Origin: Pseudophaeomoniella oleicola
Lineage: Eukaryota > Ascomycota > Eurotiomycetes > Phaeomoniellales > Phaeomoniellaceae
DNA length: 64,000 nt
Assembly (NCBI GenBank): GCA_003868215.1
Contig: QWDQ01000001.1
Location: 62,001-126,000, forward strand
Direction of reading: 5' to 3'
The position numbers and the translations under genes are program-made. The notes beneath the pieces were generated by a model that was given only the letters and a program-made list of their open reading frames with translations, searched no databases and was not told where the DNA came from. Shown piece by piece: positions 12,308 to 23,708 of the stretch; the stretch's first letter is position 1; every line of letters starts with the position of its first letter.

Positions 12308-12958
12308 ATGTCGATGTCATTCGACCCGAGAGGTAGCTTAGCCTTTCCAGATATAGCCCCTCCTCGCTCTTATCGACCATTGGATTCTACTCGCGACAAT
12401 CGGCGAAGCTTGCCAGCCAATTATCATTTCAAACAGCGTCCACATAGACGTCCATGTAATGACTGGATATTCTCCACTGCCTCCAACGCCCATATTGCCA
12501 TTGATCGTTCGAGTTTCAGAACATATACGGACCTGAAGTCGTATGTCCTCACAGTTTCTGACCACCGGCAAATTGCAGTCAAGGGCATCGGAACAGTGGA
12601 GATCAACCTCAGAAGGTCACCGAATTCTCATGAAGCACACACCATTACGCTGGACAATGTTCTTCACGTTCCAACTTGGATTTGCAACATCTTCTCCGAT
12701 ATCTACTTCCCGACTCGACCCTTTGAGCACACGTGGACTGAGCAGGGTATTCAATTCATGCGGAGAAAGGACGATGGGACGATGAGGCCGTGGGGATATA
12801 CTGCCGACTTCTTTGGGCTTGACAGGCTGTCTGTAATTGGGTCCTCCAACTCCAGAAGCCCAATGATGGAAGACAAAGACAGAGAAGTCTTCTCGGTAAA
12901 CCTCAATTGGCCCCAAGGACAAAGAGCTCGATGGGAGGCTCTGGTGGGGACAGTCTGA
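12308..12958 (+). CDS. Copia (TNT 1-94-type) Pol beta-barrel domain, free-standing
   Basis: The 216-residue frame has one recognisable part, at about residues 55-145: the beta-barrel, protease-like domain of Ty1/Copia Pol polyproteins of the TNT 1-94 type, from W-I-F-S-T-A-S-N-A-H to L-D-N-V-L-H-V-P. No integrase, reverse transcriptase, RNase H, gag or terminal repeats lie nearby. The frame as it stands looks whole and single-exon. Such lone domains occur in many filamentous ascomycete genomes and are usually read as old remnants that may have been taken over by the host. I treat it as a fossil; whether it is expressed and useful is not shown. Age is likely old, since nothing else of the element is left. 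Confidence 0.7.
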   Translation: MSMSFDPRGSLAFPDIAPPRSYRPLDSTRDNRRSLPANYHFKQRPHRRPCNDWIFSTASNAHIAIDRSSFRTYTDLKSYVLTVSDHRQIAVKGIGTVEINLRRSPNSHEAHTITLDNVLHVPTWICNIFSDIYFPTRPFEHTWTEQGIQFMRRKDDGTMRPWGYTADFFGLDRLSVIGSSNSRSPMMEDKDREVFSVNLNWPQGQRARWEALVGTV

Positions 12959-13224
12959 GCTCGATGTTGCAATGCACACACATCATCGTGTTACCGGAGG
13001 CGGGTGAATGAGTATAGCGATATCACACACCCTCTAACTTGAGCAACTTCTACGAAAACTAAACTTAGCGGTTGAGACTGGCTTCTGGACGAGCTAGGTG
13101 TGAAGTATAATGTAAATGGTCATGAATTACAAGTCTGCTAGACTCACAAACGGGGTATCATTGCAAAGAACTTCTATAGGCAGCATGATCTAAGAAATAT
13201 ACAAGAGCCACAACACCAGACCCA

Positions 13225-14052
13225 TCAATGCATAAGCCTAACCTCCTTCCCTGGCTCCCATGAGTGCAAGCCATCCTGAAGACTTCTCCAAAACCTCAAT
13301 TTGATGCATTCCTTCCGCGCTGTTTCTATTTCGCCACGATCAAAGGCTTCACTTAAGACTTTCACCGAGTCTTCAATCCGCTTCTTGTTCTGTTCTTTGA
13401 GTTCTTCAATCTCATCTTCCTCGGAAGCTTCTTCGATGGCCTCTTGCGCCTCCATAACTTCCATTAGGGTTGCCGGATCCTGATGTGCAGTCCCTTGGTC
13501 CTCTGCCAGCACATCAACCCCATGGAACTCATTCAATATATACTGGGCCCGTAGCAACGGATCCGCGAGGGTCTTGTAGGCGGTGTTGATACGTGACGAG
13601 AGCGCTTCGGCGCGCATTTTCTGATCGGACGGGAACTTGTCTGGGTGGTATTTGCTTTGGAGTTGGAGAAACTCGCGGCGGAGCTGGGGGACGGGAATAG
13701 TGAAGGGAGAGGCTGGGGGTGGGCCGGAGGGGATGGTCTGTGGGAAGAGCGTGTAGTGGTTCTGGAGGTTGAGGGGTGTTGTGATCTCTTCGGAGGCGGG
13801 GGAGGATGACGTGGTTGAAGAGGTTGAGGATTGGTCAGTGCGGCGGGCCGTGGAGGATAGGTATCTTCTTGGTGTTCGAGAGTGAGGACTATGCTGCAGC
13901 GACCGATGTGATAGAGAGGAAGAGGCGCCTTGTTGACAAGGTATGCTTATATCTCGGTGCTGTTGGCGGAGACTGCGAATGGCTGCATATTCTGTGTTCG
14001 CGTTCGCAGCAAATTGCCGCAGCAGCGAGCGACTTTGTATTTGAACAGCCAT
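13225..14052 (-). CDS. JAC1: JAC1/HscB, mitochondrial iron-sulfur J-protein
   Basis: I start at the ATG at 14052, giving 275 residues; an in-frame extension upstream reads poorly and has no family match. Jac1 is the J-domain partner of mitochondrial Hsp70 (Ssq1) and brings the Isu1 scaffold for iron-sulfur cluster transfer. The first 90 residues are Ser/Arg/Gln-rich, as expected of a matrix-targeting presequence. The J domain has the H-P-D motif at about 136-138 (Y-H-P-D-K-F-P). The C-terminal HscB oligomerisation domain, with T-L-M-E-V-M-E-A-Q-E-A-I and an acidic helix, ends in F-W-R-S-L-Q-D-G-L. Fungal Jac1 proteins are usually shorter; the excess is in the N-terminal linker. Confidence 0.92.
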   Translation of the reverse strand: MAVQIQSRSLLRQFAANANTEYAAIRSLRQQHRDISIPCQQGASSSLSHRSLQHSPHSRTPRRYLSSTARRTDQSSTSSTTSSSPASEEITTPLNLQNHYTLFPQTIPSGPPPASPFTIPVPQLRREFLQLQSKYHPDKFPSDQKMRAEALSSRINTAYKTLADPLLRAQYILNEFHGVDVLAEDQGTAHQDPATLMEVMEAQEAIEEASEEDEIEELKEQNKKRIEDSVKVLSEAFDRGEIETARKECIKLRFWRSLQDGLHSWEPGKEVRLMH

Positions 14053-15071
14053 GGTAATATGGGATAGTTTCATATGCAGAGAAACAAAGGAACGGGTCGG
14101 TGCAGGCTGGTTAGATACAACTAAAAATTCCAGAGGCAGTGCGACTGTAAGTCTCTCGGGGATGAGGTGCGTGGCAATGAACTTTTGCATGCGTGCTTTC
14201 ACTCCTCGGTGATAATCGACGTCATGTAGTCAAGTTGTCCCCGATATCGCCGGTGGAATCCAGTGTTTACTCGTGCATTATCTTTCCTTCCGAATCTGAG
14301 TAGTCATGATGCTATGTACATGGAGTGCAGTACACCTTTCATATGATCTCTGGTGTAAGGGAGTGATGATCCTGATGCCGTTGGTATCATCCACAACTCC
14401 CACTGCAATGCAATGAAGCTCAATCAACAGGCAGGCCAGACTTGCATGTTGATAGCATGCCACCAACTTGTCGTTACCGAATGGTCTATCTACAATCCTC
14501 CAGCTAGATGGGGGTAGACCTCATCTGGCACATATTAGTGCTTAAAAGCTAGCAATGCAAAAGGAGATACAGATTTTGCACCAAGCGACATACACAGATG
14601 TACTGCCCAGTCTACAAGTGCCTTGACGTACATGTCTCTAAAAATACGTGAGTTGAAGGGACAAAACCATTGCAAGAGAGACAACATCAATTCAGTTAAC
14701 AAACATTCACTTCCTATTTCACTTGATGCCTACACGCCTACTTGGTACCTAGATTTGCAGGCAGTAAAGATTCTACCCTCCGAGGCCTTCCCTTGTTCGC
14801 AGCCTATTTTCACATCAGTCTCGTGTTATTGACAACATCCTCACTTTCTCAACTTCATCTCCTCTCTTTCAACTCTCCCAACGACAGTCCTATCTATTTA
14901 TGCACCCATCTCTTTCTGCACAGTGCCTGACTTTCATGTCAATTTCCATATCGCCTTGAGTTGAACACACTCTTCTGGCAACACTTCCTTTAGTATCACC
15001 TGTGTTCCTGTCAAGTCTTTCGGTCACATCACTCAAACTGAAGCCAAGTACGCCAAATTCCCTGCATCAAG
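14053..15071. other. Intergenic between JAC1 and the helicase gene
   Basis: No gene is supported. The two flanking genes are divergent, so both promoters should lie here. The 200 bases before 15072 are pyrimidine-rich, as is common in fungal 5' leaders. Confidence 0.55.
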
Positions 15072-17798
15072 ATGAGAGATCTGGATGACTACGATGATGA
15101 TGACTACTGGTCCCATTCTGATCATGATCACACTGAATACCCTACAGTGCGAAATGGACCTAGGCGTACCGTCATTGACCAGCTCAACGAAAAAGACCCT
15201 TACATTTACTTAGCAGGCCCTGACAAAGATGAATACAAAGATTTCATGGGTTCGCAAAACAATGTCGCTCAAATCCAGATGCTAGATGGTACAGTCCTAC
15301 CCTCACACCGTGAGAAGAATCGGCTGGGTCTGCATCTGGCTTTCTCTGTTGCAGGTGGTAGTGTAGCAAAGCGTGTCGCTATCTCCGTGATGATTGCTGG
15401 TGCAGACATCAAGAAACTCCACCACGTACACATCGAGTTCTTCCCAGGTCTCGGTGAAGTCAAAGAGCTCGCTTACGAGGAGCATGTCGACGAGGCCAAC
15501 GAGGCCACTAATCTCCTCCTGATTCAGTGGAAGACTTCCGGTGGTCATTCATGTGGCCTGACGATACCCACGGACGAATATGACGCTGAAACTCAAGATG
15601 CAATACGGTTCCTCAGATCTTTCATCCTTCATGAGTCATGTGATGAACGTGTAATTAAGCTCATTGTTCCTTCAACGTCAACCATACGTAAAGAGCTCGA
15701 TCGAGTTATCAGTACTCCCAGTCACAACGTACCCTGGAGAGCGTACCTGGATAACAATCTCCAACCCATGTGTCATTTTCAAAAAATGGTACCAAGGAAG
15801 TCAATCGAAAAGTCCTACGGACGTTTGATCAGATTTCCGGCACAGAACTCTTTTTCGACGGCCACGGAAGCCCACGTTCAACTTGCGTACGGTATGACAC
15901 TTGAGTTCCGAAGAGCACCTGAACAAAACCTTAGGTCGTCTTGGCCTCGTACTATCAAACAAGCGGAATACCTCCAAGGCCAACTTCGAGCTCTCGATAC
16001 TTTATTCAGTACACGTGCCTGTGAAGAGACAAAGCTGTGGGTTCCGGTCATCTTAAACCAAGCTACAGAGCTGTTGCCGATCTCTGACCCTGTTGTGGGC
16101 ATAGGTTTATCGAAGATGCAAAGCATTGTCAATATGAGGAAGGTCATATCTTGCTTTCCATGGACGAATGAGCAACGAACTGCGCTACAGATGGCCCGCA
16201 GCCTCCGTGGGAGAGTTGGCATTGTTGAAGGAGTCCCTGGAAGTGGCAAGACTCATGTATTGGCGGGTATAGCACTGTTTTATGCTCTCTGCGGAGGATC
16301 AGTGTTTCTCTTCGCGCCTTCTGCTTCACAAGCACGGGTCTTAACAACAACGCTTGTCAAACTCCTAGAATTGGCCGACATCAACACTCTTGCAGTTTGT
16401 GAAATCTGTTCTGGAGAGACAAGGCAAGTCCACAACCCCTCCAGGTCGTCCGATGTCGCATTTGTTGTTACAACACCGAACGCTATTTGTGATGGAAGCC
16501 TATCTTCGAAATTTCCAGGACATAAGTCCGGTCTCTTTGTACTCCATGATGATAGCGATTCATCATTGGAGACCGAAATCCTCGCGACACTGGTCGGGTA
16601 TTCAAACAAGGTTGTCCACGCACTGATCCTTACTGGCGATGTCAAAGAGTGGCCTCTTGATGTGGTCACTCAGTCAAACATGGTACGCTGTATCAAGGAT
16701 GACCAAATGCTGCAAGACAGTTCTCGATCATACGGTTACATGTTCAGCCGCTTCTTTCAACAAAGAGATAATGAGCCTGTCAAAGTACGGGAGACGCCAC
16801 GTCCGGTTAAGCCAAAAGTTCTCAAACCTGGCGACAAGCCTCCACCACCTAAGGAATCCTTGGAATTCTTTGGAGGCCTAAACGAATTTGCCGACCAAAT
16901 CGGTCTAAGCTTGCTCTCTCGTCTGCGACGACAAGGCATGCCAACGTCCGCATTGAGGACACAATATCGTATGAAGCCTGCCATTGTGGATTTTGCAAAT
17001 GTCCGCACGTACAAACATGGCATTCAAACAGCCGAGGCTGCACTGAAGTACTCACAGGACCCTAAATTCGAAAATCTTCTCCGGGAATGGTTGAAACTTG
17101 AGGAGGATGATGAACGGGATATGTCAGTAATTTATCTCGAAGCTTCGAGGGGGCCATCCTTCTGCAACAAAGATTCTAATTCCAAGTCAAAACACAATTG
17201 TCGTAACGTTGAAGTCGTTCTCAACCTCATCAGTCGCAACCGTGAGTCACAGGCAGTACCGGCAAATGAGATCACAATCATCACCCCTTACGCTGACCAA
17301 GTGCGTCTCTATCAACAGATGTACAAGGAACTACAAGAGTCTAGCAAAGCCAATCCATTTGGGGCCGATGAACTCCCTGCAGTTTATACTGTCGATCAGA
17401 TGCGTGGCTGTGAATCTCGCATTGTGATTCTCGACTTGACGGTTACGTGTGGCGACGCAATGCATGAAATCGGGATTGTTGGCAACGAGATTCGTGCCAG
17501 CATCGCTGCTACTCGAGCTAAGGACCACTTCATAATTGTTGGAAGCACTGAATTCGTACGACATTATCCGCTATTCTGGCACTGGTTGATGGTGCAGGGC
17601 GACCACCCAAGCACACAGATACCTTACCTTGTTGAATACGCTCAGGAACTCGTATCTAAGGAGCTTGTGTTCAAGCCTGACGTTCCACGAGGCACTTCTG
17701 TTGTCTTCGTCAGGTCATTCAAACCCAAACAAGGAGACTGTGACCATCTTTGGGGAAGGTGGATGCATCGCACCGCAGACTATGATCGAAATGACTGA
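15072..17798 (+). CDS. Large single-exon UPF1-like superfamily 1 helicase, divergent motifs
   Basis: The protein has 908 residues and no intron. Residues 1-360 have an acidic start and an unknown fold that may include a 1B-like insert. The helicase core begins with a clear Walker A, G-V-P-G-S-G-K-T at 387-394. Later come Q-Y-R-M (about 633), I-T-I-I-T-P-Y (motif IV region), Y-T-V-D-Q-M-R-G-C-E (motif V) and I-A-A-T-R-A-K (motif VI, about 808), the order of Upf1/Sen1/Dna2-type SF1 enzymes. Motif II aligns as V-L-H-D-D-S-D-S rather than D-E-A-S-Q, and motif III as T-G-D-V-K-E-W-P rather than G-D-x-K-Q-L-P. Nucleotide binding therefore looks kept, while hydrolysis and coupling are uncertain. No orthologue name is assigned. 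Its substrate, RNA or DNA, is unknown. Confidence 0.8.
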   Translation: MRDLDDYDDDDYWSHSDHDHTEYPTVRNGPRRTVIDQLNEKDPYIYLAGPDKDEYKDFMGSQNNVAQIQMLDGTVLPSHREKNRLGLHLAFSVAGGSVAKRVAISVMIAGADIKKLHHVHIEFFPGLGEVKELAYEEHVDEANEATNLLLIQWKTSGGHSCGLTIPTDEYDAETQDAIRFLRSFILHESCDERVIKLIVPSTSTIRKELDRVISTPSHNVPWRAYLDNNLQPMCHFQKMVPRKSIEKSYGRLIRFPAQNSFSTATEAHVQLAYGMTLEFRRAPEQNLRSSWPRTIKQAEYLQGQLRALDTLFSTRACEETKLWVPVILNQATELLPISDPVVGIGLSKMQSIVNMRKVISCFPWTNEQRTALQMARSLRGRVGIVEGVPGSGKTHVLAGIALFYALCGGSVFLFAPSASQARVLTTTLVKLLELADINTLAVCEICSGETRQVHNPSRSSDVAFVVTTPNAICDGSLSSKFPGHKSGLFVLHDDSDSSLETEILATLVGYSNKVVHALILTGDVKEWPLDVVTQSNMVRCIKDDQMLQDSSRSYGYMFSRFFQQRDNEPVKVRETPRPVKPKVLKPGDKPPPPKESLEFFGGLNEFADQIGLSLLSRLRRQGMPTSALRTQYRMKPAIVDFANVRTYKHGIQTAEAALKYSQDPKFENLLREWLKLEEDDERDMSVIYLEASRGPSFCNKDSNSKSKHNCRNVEVVLNLISRNRESQAVPANEITIITPYADQVRLYQQMYKELQESSKANPFGADELPAVYTVDQMRGCESRIVILDLTVTCGDAMHEIGIVGNEIRASIAATRAKDHFIIVGSTEFVRHYPLFWHWLMVQGDHPSTQIPYLVEYAQELVSKELVFKPDVPRGTSVVFVRSFKPKQGDCDHLWGRWMHRTADYDRND

Positions 17799-18328
17799 AC
17801 AATGAAGAGGAAAGCCTGAAGGTCAAATAAGAGAATGCGGGTATTTCGCTAGGTTTACCGACATAAGGAAGGAGATCAGATCCATTGACGATGCTTTCAG
17901 CATTCAGCAGGAAGTGTTCCTATCTCACCATCAGAAGAGAAAAGGCGCCATATCAAACGCTAAGCTCTACATCAGGGGATGGTCCAGCCTTGTTCCTTGC
18001 AAAGGAATATGTTCGATCCGGTCACTTTCTGCTTTTCCAACGCACACATACACACAATTGTACCTGTCGTCCTGCTTCCACACCTCTTCACATCAAACGA
18101 GGAGGAAGACTCATGCAAAGCTGGATGATTGAGTCCTATTGCAGATAGTCATAATAGCGATGATGCAAAAATAACCAATAAGAAAGAAGATTCATTCTAA
18201 ACAATTTTTCATAACACCACGTAATACCTTCAAAAGTAAAAAAACCCAGTACAATCCAATACACCTGCTGTCAAGCCTTCTTTCGTTCGTCAGATCTATA
18301 GAATACTCACTATCCTTTGCTCCATTCA
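17799..18328. other. Intergenic, convergent 3' ends
   Basis: This separates the 3' ends of the helicase and MFS genes. I see no gene, only AT-rich sequence suited to 3' untranslated regions. Confidence 0.55.
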
Positions 18329-19875
18329 TCAAGAAAACACCCTAACACCTCGGCGCCGAACCCTGATAGTCTCGACCTCCGTAACAACGTACCCAATGAT
18401 AGCCAACACAGCGCTACCAGCCATACAGGCCCCAACGAACCACACAATACCTTCATACTGATCCTTCCCATGCCCATGTCCGCCTCCTCCTCCTATTCCT
18501 CCTCCATCCTTTCCCCGCCCGGCCATCATCTTCAGTAGCGCGGAGCTAATCGGGCCCGACGCGATGGTCCCAATGCCTCTCCCGAAACTCAACAGGCCAT
18601 AAACGACTTGCACCTGACTCTCGCCGAAGATCATGCCCATACGGACCCAGAGGGCCAAGAAGCCACTCGCGAAAACGCCATACAGGATCGCGTAGACCAT
18701 CAGCATCGCGACCGATGTGGCGGAGCGCCAGAGCAGCAAGGTCGTGAGCGACGAGACGAGCGTGGACGCGACGGCGAGGGCATGCACGTTGTTGATGCGG
18801 TCTGAGAGGTTACCGAAAGCGATTTCGCCGAGGATCTGGGCGAGGTTGGCGAGCGCGAGGGCCGTGGTAGCAGTTTGGGAGGAGTGGCCGAGGGATGTGG
18901 TGAAGGAGGGGAGGTAAATGAAAGGGAGGTAGAAGGCGTGTGACTGCACGAGATTAGAGAGTATCAGGACGTAGAAAATCGGGCTCCGGTAGTAGCGTGT
19001 TGGGGAAGATGTGTGCAATGGTTGGACGACGTTCTCCGTGGCTGCTGTGGAATGTGTTGGGCTCTCCTTCAGCTGCTGGCCGTTCGCCGGATCAGCATTC
19101 TCTTCCGAAGGAAGAGGTTGAGGCCGTTCCCGTATCAGCCAGATAGCTGGGCCTGGTATCACGAAGCACATGGCTGCACAAGCGAGGAAGGTGGTTCTAA
19201 GACCGTACCTCTGAAGCAGTGCATCAATAAGATACGAGTATACAACCCCGAAGATATCTGCAGCTGCAAATACGAGACCATACACGAAGCCACGCCGGCG
19301 GGAAAACCACGAGTTCAAGATGATCAGGCTCGGTAACTCGATAAAAAGCGTGCCAACTCCGAACAGTACACCCTGGGTCATTACCAATGGTACAAAAGAG
19401 TTACAGAAGGCTGCACCGAAAAGGGCGCCAACACATGCAATCCATCCGAGCCAGATGTAGCATTGCCGATTGAGATCGAAAGTCTTGCAGAGGAACGTCA
19501 CGGCAGGTGCGCCCATATACGTGATACCAATGCAGATGACCCCTATCCATGCTGACTGGCCATGACTTGCCAGTATCTGATGCTGATTATAATAGTTCTG
19601 GAATACTCCAAATGCCAGGGTAAAACCTAAGGGAAATTACAACCTTGACCCCTGAGACGGGTCGAACGACACTCACCAGTCATAAAAGCTTCACACAATA
19701 TAGCCCCGAATAAGACCTTGTAGGCTGCGAACGTGCCCTCGACTTCAGGAGGGCTCTCCGCATTTTCTCTCTCACGAGTGTCGGCAGTGCGTAATGAGGA
19801 GCAATCCTTCTCGACCTTAGCAATGCGATGTACCAGTGAGCGTTGCCTAAACTTCTCAAGCAAGGAGAACCCCAT
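18329..19875 (-). CDS. MFS transporter, monocarboxylate transporter-like
   Basis: Exons are 19875-19677 and 19626-18329 (498 residues). The join G|GT restores T-G-F-T-L-A-F-G-V-F-Q-N-Y-Y, the first transmembrane helix typical of fungal MCT-like permeases. The rest reads as about eleven further membrane helices, with W-F-S-R-R-R-G-F between helices 4 and 5 (R-R-G-x-A family pattern), a charged central loop at about 215-245, and L-S-D-R in the second half. A glycine/histidine-rich loop sits near the C-terminus. Such proteins sit in the plasma or an internal membrane and carry monocarboxylates or other small solutes; the substrate is not predictable. A cytosolic N-terminus of about 60 residues precedes helix 1. 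Confidence 0.85.
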
Positions 19876-22844
19876 GACTGAGCTGGACCGCTTGCAGGAG
19901 AATTGAGTGTCCAGGTATGGTTGTCTGAATGCCGACAGGAGGCTCTAACAGTATCACCGGAGGAAGTCCCAGCAGGTAACACAACCCGCAGCTAACACAG
20001 AATTCGGGGACCGTCTTCATCTTTGATCCCAATAGACCCCAAAGGTCTCCGATATATATAGGTGTGGATGGATCCCAACAGCAATGAGCTATGTCAGAGG
20101 TTCGAGAGATACTGTTTGGGAAAACGAGGAGCTTCCTAGGAAGCTTTTGCAAGGAGAATGATCGTCATGCATCAAATCGAGTAATGGTCTTCAATATCGA
20201 ATATACTGACGCAACTCGTGGGTAGAAGGGGGAGAAGGGTAGATTTGCGACAACGTTTTTGAGTGCAAGTGGACTCAAATGTGCATGAAGTGGTATGTGA
20301 AACCAGAAGGTTTATCTCTAGCCATCAACCTGTGAGGCCGAGAGGCTTCACCGTCAGAGTTTGACAACCAAAACAGTCATGAGTCGTTGGAATGCGGCCC
20401 TTCTGGGAAAACCGATTTTTATCAACAACCATCTCGCCATGTACCGAACGCCATCTTAACGGTTTTTTGATGTTCTCAACCCAAATCGACCAATTACGTC
20501 TATCGTTGCTGTACTTAAGGTAAGATGTTGGATATATTCTCCTACCCCTCCATGACTTGGTACTATACCTTCAAAGGTCCCAGGAGCTTTCGAGATGCAC
20601 GTGTTTGCTTTCCCTGCCATTCCGAGTATGAGATCTGGTCGAAAAACCAAGAAGACGATGGCATATTGTTCGTTTGCTTATCGGCAGCGGGAATACGTGC
20701 ACAGTTTGACATCTTTGATCCATAGAAGCGAGTGTCTCCGGAAGTCGGCAAGCATTCTTAATCGACAAGCCAGGGCGAAGAGAAAGCGATCAAGGAACCA
20801 TATTATCCATAGGGTGGACCAATCAGTGTACTGATGCCAGGTATTGGAATTGTTTGTGTCGTTTCGTTATGCACCATGATACTTGTCCTTGTTGATCGGT
20901 GAGGAGCATCTCTGTACCATGCTTCTCGTTCCCACACTCACAACCTATTAAACATATGCCATACGAATGTGCTCGTGTTGCCGATTCACAATCCTTGGTA
21001 GAGAGCTTGCTTCTGAGTCAGGACTGATGAGGAAATCTGGTGACCGATCCATTGGCGCCGGCAGCGGAAACAGGAGTCGTACACGACTGAGACTTGCCCT
21101 CCGCCATTTATGAGGGGGTATGCCTCGGCTTCTCTGCCTCAACAGCGCTGGAAGCCGACTTATTCCGATAGGAAATGGTATCCTAGTCCTCACGGACTTT
21201 AGCTAACAAGGATTGCGTAGGGGGATCAAGGTTGACAGCGTCGCAGACGAATCAACGACTCAACTTGGCTTCTTGGCTGTTTGTAAGGGCGGTCTGTGAG
21301 ACATTGGTTATCACTGCCACTTCGAGACCTACGGTCAGATACTCTTGATCGACATGTGAGTAGTCACGACAGACCGATTTCTCTTTTAACGTACGCCAAC
21401 TTCGTTGTGCGTACATCGGGTCAAGATCGGTTACCTCGCAAATCCCTCTGATATATAAGCTTTTGGTTTGCTCTTTTTCAAGAACATGCACCACGTTTTG
21501 GGGTCGCAAGCGCCATGCGCAGAATGCAGGCATAGATGTAGCATCATCTTTGGTTCCCTGCGGGTAAACGTACAGTTGAAAGTCGATTCTGTCACCGAGC
21601 TCTGCTGAGATCTTAGGGTGGCCTGCAGCCATACCTTAAGTTTATCTTCTCTTCATTGACGTGTAAGTATTTCAAAGGGCAAATCCATGAAACTCTCTTG
21701 GCGATCCGTAGCCACGTCACCCTTCGGACGTACAGTGTTCGCCATTAGGTTACCGATAAATTGATAATAGGTCTGTGAACTAGAATGTGGGTGGATTTGA
21801 ATGCCCGCACCATCATCCAGCCTCCCCATGATTGTCAGCTGTATGATTGGCAGTGAGCTCACACTCCAGATACCTTTGCAAATGGCAGCTCCTGCCAGCT
21901 GAACCAGTTCTCCAAGCTAAGGTCTAGCATTGCTATAGGCAAATTAAGTCATGGAAGACAGTTTTGTTCCTGAGCGAAATGTCTGTGCACGTGGCAACGG
22001 CTGTGATCTCTTGATAGTTGATGGTTTTCAGTGTTGACTTCGAAGCTGGTTGGTTGGCTGAAGGCATGCCGAAGTCGTCTTCTGATCCAAAATACCGGAT
22101 GACAGATCTAGCATGAATAATGCCATGTTAGATCTGAGGCGACGTGATGGTCGTGTCTTTTGGCCTGCAAGTCAGTCGATGCTCTGCTAAGTTCAGTGAT
22201 GTCAAGATCCTGAAGAAGATCCGTCCTTTCATAGCCAAAAGAGGTGAGGAATGCCTGCTTATCGCATTGAATGCTCAGAGTTTTCGCTTCTACTAGCTGT
22301 AGGCAGAACTTACAAACCCTCAGTTCATCAGAGCACCTGTTATCTGCGGATCCCAGATGAACGAGCCGATCTTGTGAATACTAATATCAAGTACCGTTGG
22401 GAAGAGCGACGCAAATGAGGCTCGGCTCTCCTGCTCTCCTACTCGCCCCACATTACGCCCAGCACCGGCGTCTCCTCAATACGTTATGACCAATGCAATT
22501 TGAGCTGCTTACTCTAGGCATTCTCTACTCTCATAGATTACACAGGCCGATATCTCTAGGCCTCCCTGATCTTCGAGAGACAGCTCACGGACTATATGCA
22601 TTTATGTTGGTGGCCAATTGTCGGGCAAGGTTCGTAGTTCGAGAGTTTACGGGAAATACCGTTTCAGGTCAAAGGATTTCCCTCGCGATGCTCATATGTG
22701 GTAGGGGTCTAGCTTCAGTAGTTACACGGATGCTAAAAGTATAGTTCGTAATTCGTAGCCCGTTTCTTTCCCCCGGAAGTGAAGTGTACCATCACGCTAT
22801 GGCGATTTCTGTATCCTAACAGGGACCCGTAAATCTCCATTTGC
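19876..22844. other. 3 kb gene-poor stretch
   Basis: No gene is convincing. Two neighbouring minus-strand open frames (21862-21653 and 21632-21252) are the best candidates, with a fairly protein-like composition but no domain I recognise and no clean splice pair between them. The right edge is the 3' side of the glycine-rich protein gene. Confidence 0.5.
21252..21862 (-). other. Weak coding candidate (two adjacent frames)
   Basis: A 69-codon frame (21862-21653) ending near M-D-L-P-F-E-I-L-T and a 126-codon frame (21632-21252) lie end to end on the minus strand. Their composition is protein-like, but I find no family, no clear intron joining them and no promoter. They may be a short hypothetical gene, a decayed gene or chance. 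Confidence 0.15.
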
Positions 22845-23708
22845 CTACAAGAACTTGCTTGCAAGACCTAATAAGCCACTTGGTCCACTACCACCGCCTT
22901 GACTCTTCATATACAACTGCAGAGCCATTTTCGCTGCAGAGTTGACGGCACTTTGTTTATCGCCGCCACCTGAGACGTTGCCTCCTTGTTGATCAAAGAG
23001 TTTGCTCGCTTGAGCCATGGCCAAACCAATGAACTGGCTCTGTGACTGACCACCACCTTGGCCCCCACTGAACATCTTGAGTGCTTGCATAGCTGCACCC
23101 ATGCCGAGGGTGTCAGCAGAATGGCTCTGGCCAGATCCTTGGTTGCCGTACACGGTTTGGTGTGCATTGACGAGCTTTTGTTCATCGACGTCTTCGTTTG
23201 CAGAACTACCGTGCGATCCTAGGAAGGACATGGCTTGGCTGAAAACAGATGAGTCGCCGGAGGAGCCGGCGTGCTGTTGAGCGTGTGAAACAGCTTCATC
23301 TTGGTCATAGGAGCCACCACCAACGCCTTGGCCATAACGACCCCCACCAGCACGTCCTTCAAAGCCACCGCCAGAGTAAGAATCATCTTGCCGTCCATAG
23401 TTGTTGCCGCCACCGCCTCCACCATACGATTCTTCTTGCCGACCGTACCCACTCTCTCCGCCTTGTTGCCGGCGTTCCCCTCCGTGACCGCCGGAACCGT
23501 AAGATTCATCTGATCGACCGTAATCACCACGGCCACCTGCTCCTCCATAGCCTCCTTCCTCTTGACGGCCGTGATGACCCCCGCGTGGTGGTTGCGACTC
23601 ATCCGAGAAATCATTGCGGTTGTCGTAGTAGTTATCACCGCCTCTGCCGCCTCCGCCGTACTCGCGGGAATCATCGCCTCGGCGGCCGCTGTGGTCTTCG
23701 TATGACAT
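22845..23708 (-). CDS. Glycine-rich protein of the fungal beta-flanking type
   Basis: The ATG at 23708 (AACATGTC context, M-S-Y-E-D-H) gives 287 residues. The first 150 are low-complexity Gly/Tyr/Arg/Asp with imperfect repeats of the form G-R-Q-E/D-D/E-S-Y-G/S-G-G-G. The second half is ordered and helical: A-V-S-H-A-Q-Q-H-A, V-F-S-Q-A-M-S-F-L, then repeated helices A-A-M-Q-A-L-K-M-F and A-M-A-Q-A-S-K-L-F, ending L-L-G-L-A-S-K-F-L. This matches a conserved uncharacterised ascomycete family annotated as beta-flanking protein. The Gly/Tyr-rich half could drive condensation, but nothing in the sequence shows a function. Confidence 0.8.
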   Translation of the reverse strand: MSYEDHSGRRGDDSREYGGGGRGGDNYYDNRNDFSDESQPPRGGHHGRQEEGGYGGAGGRGDYGRSDESYGSGGHGGERRQQGGESGYGRQEESYGGGGGGNNYGRQDDSYSGGGFEGRAGGGRYGQGVGGGSYDQDEAVSHAQQHAGSSGDSSVFSQAMSFLGSHGSSANEDVDEQKLVNAHQTVYGNQGSGQSHSADTLGMGAAMQALKMFSGGQGGGQSQSQFIGLAMAQASKLFDQQGGNVSGGGDKQSAVNSAAKMALQLYMKSQGGGSGPSGLLGLASKFL